A stretch of 64,000 bases of DNA from Candidatus Poribacteria bacterium (GTDB lineage: Bacteria; Poribacteria; WGA-4E; WGA-3G). A program made the translations under genes and the position numbers. The notes under the pieces were generated by a model that was given only the letters and a program-made list of their open reading frames with translations, was not told the origin of the DNA and made no database searches. Within the stretch, counting starts at the first letter, position 1, and each line of letters opens with the position of its first letter. The stretch spans positions 62,001 to 126,000 of the forward strand of contig JAPPFM010000055.1 of the NCBI GenBank assembly GCA_028821605.1, read 5' to 3'. Below are positions 63,242 through 64,000 of this stretch, one piece after another.

Positions 63242-63928
63242 TTAATGGTCGGTTGTTGTGGCTTCTGGTTTCGGGGCACTGTCCAGCTTGTCAGAGTTAA
63301 TCCTTGCTACCCACTGTTGAGGCACGGAGGCGTTTGTCCAACTGCGAACGGCTTTAGAGATCGCCTCCTCCGAATTAGATTCCAGCAGTTGTCCAAATAG
63401 CGTACCGAGTTTCTGAAAATCAATCTCTCCATAGATATTTACGAAGTTTGAATTTCCGTCATCTGTGAACATAAGGAAGATGCCGTGTAGTATGCCCGGT
63501 TTTTCGTCGTAGAGCAGACTGAGATTAAATTTGTCCCTGATTTTGACGAGATGTTCCCACTTCTCGTTTTCAAGAATGCCACGATAATGGTCGACTATCC
63601 GGTTGAGGTCTTTCGTCTCTTTATCGTAGGTCCGGATGGAGGCACCTTTTAGCATTTCGGTATACGTCGCATATTCCGACAAATCTACCGATTTATCTCC
63701 GGCAAGTGTCGGGTTGCTTGCGACACCGAAACTGATAAAGAGGTCCAAGAGACTCTTATCCAAGTTAATTTCAACTTTGGGGACAGGGGCATCTGGCAGA
63801 TTCATTTCTATTTTACCACGGATTGTCTCTGTTACGTCGTTGTTCAGGGCATGCCCGTTGGTGAAGAAACAGCAGGCTATTAAAAAGGCTATACCTATTA
63901 AAAGGGCTGTAAGGGTGAATTTTTTCAT
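63242..63928 (-). CDS. DUF4252 protein, exported
   Basis: 228 residues with a signal peptide (LTALLIGIAFLIACCFFTNGHA). The DUF4252 pattern is visible: LKGASIRTYDKETKD, HYRGILENEKWEHLVKI, GIFLMFTDDGNSNFVNIYGEI and QKLGTLFGQLL. Function unknown; DUF4252 proteins are small exported proteins found mostly in Bacteroidetes and relatives. The start has AAGGAG upstream. It is the first complete gene of the likely DUF4252/DUF5694/permease operon in the window; a promoter may lie beyond 64000. Confidence 0.75.
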   Translation of the reverse strand: MKKFTLTALLIGIAFLIACCFFTNGHALNNDVTETIRGKIEMNLPDAPVPKVEINLDKSLLDLFISFGVASNPTLAGDKSVDLSEYATYTEMLKGASIRTYDKETKDLNRIVDHYRGILENEKWEHLVKIRDKFNLSLLYDEKPGILHGIFLMFTDDGNSNFVNIYGEIDFQKLGTLFGQLLESNSEEAISKAVRSWTNASVPQQWVARINSDKLDSAPKPEATTTDH

Positions 63929-64000
63929 GGGGTTTCTCCTTCTTGCTGTGAGCGTTGATGTTCTGGACCTAAAGTGTTCTGAGGGAACCTGTGAAGGCTA

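Overview
The window is 64 kb of a Gram-negative-type bacterial chromosome. I infer a member of Candidatus Poribacteria or a close relative. The basis is circumstantial: several PhyH-family dioxygenases, aldo/keto reductases and an M42 peptidase in one run, multiple paralogous ABC-2 permeases and S9 peptidases, tandem DUF5694/DUF4252 proteins, a DUF5916 outer-membrane-type barrel, and many short palindromic intergenic repeats. No rRNA, tRNA or CRISPR array was seen.

Layout. From 1 to 8.4 kb, on the + strand, there is a catabolic run (M42 peptidase, TIM-barrel protein, aldo/keto reductase, two PhyH proteins), a MazF/PemK-type toxin-antitoxin pair, a DUF433 protein and a secreted trypsin-like protease with nine TPRs. 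From 8.4 kb onward essentially every gene is on the - strand. The interval 8.4-10.2 kb holds decayed genes: a duplicated 3' fragment of atpC and a broken AAA/nuclease gene. The interval 10.2-19 kb is a complete F1Fo ATP synthase operon (atpZ-I-B-E-F-H-A-G-[DUF1992]-D-C). It is followed in map order by a glycoside-hydrolase-like secreted protein (19-20.6 kb), a pair of ABC exporters and an FtsX/MacB permease (21-26 kb).

The most unusual part is 26-59 kb. Four ECF-type sigma factors each carry a large C-terminal domain: two have a TPR-like domain, one has an FtsZ-type GTPase domain, and one has a full-length DNA polymerase III beta-clamp (DnaN). They bracket two copies of a two-gene ABC-2 permease cassette, giving the order ECF-fusion, permease B, permease A, ECF-fusion (32969->26171 and 49442->43100). 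A third permease pair (59041->55924) is linked instead to exporters and a MacB-like permease. All four fusions have a Shine-Dalgarno and ATG exactly at the junction between the sigma part and the extra domain. Three of the four, plus an S9 peptidase and probably a small-membrane-protein/STAS operon, are preceded by one conserved ECF-like promoter motif (ATGCA-N19/20-CGTC). This looks like a self-regulating sigma network coupled to envelope transporters. The FtsZ and DnaN domains suggest that cell-division and replication cues feed into it; that part is inference.

From 59 to 64 kb, four tandem TraB/TIKI-like DUF5694 proteins and DUF4252 proteins lie directly upstream of the third permease pair and probably share its operon. 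Intergenic space is rich in dispersed repeats: a 270-320 bp composite element with inverted ends (four copies), a 360-430 bp element in two opposed copies bracketing about 18 kb, and many 70-170 bp inverted-repeat units between operon genes.
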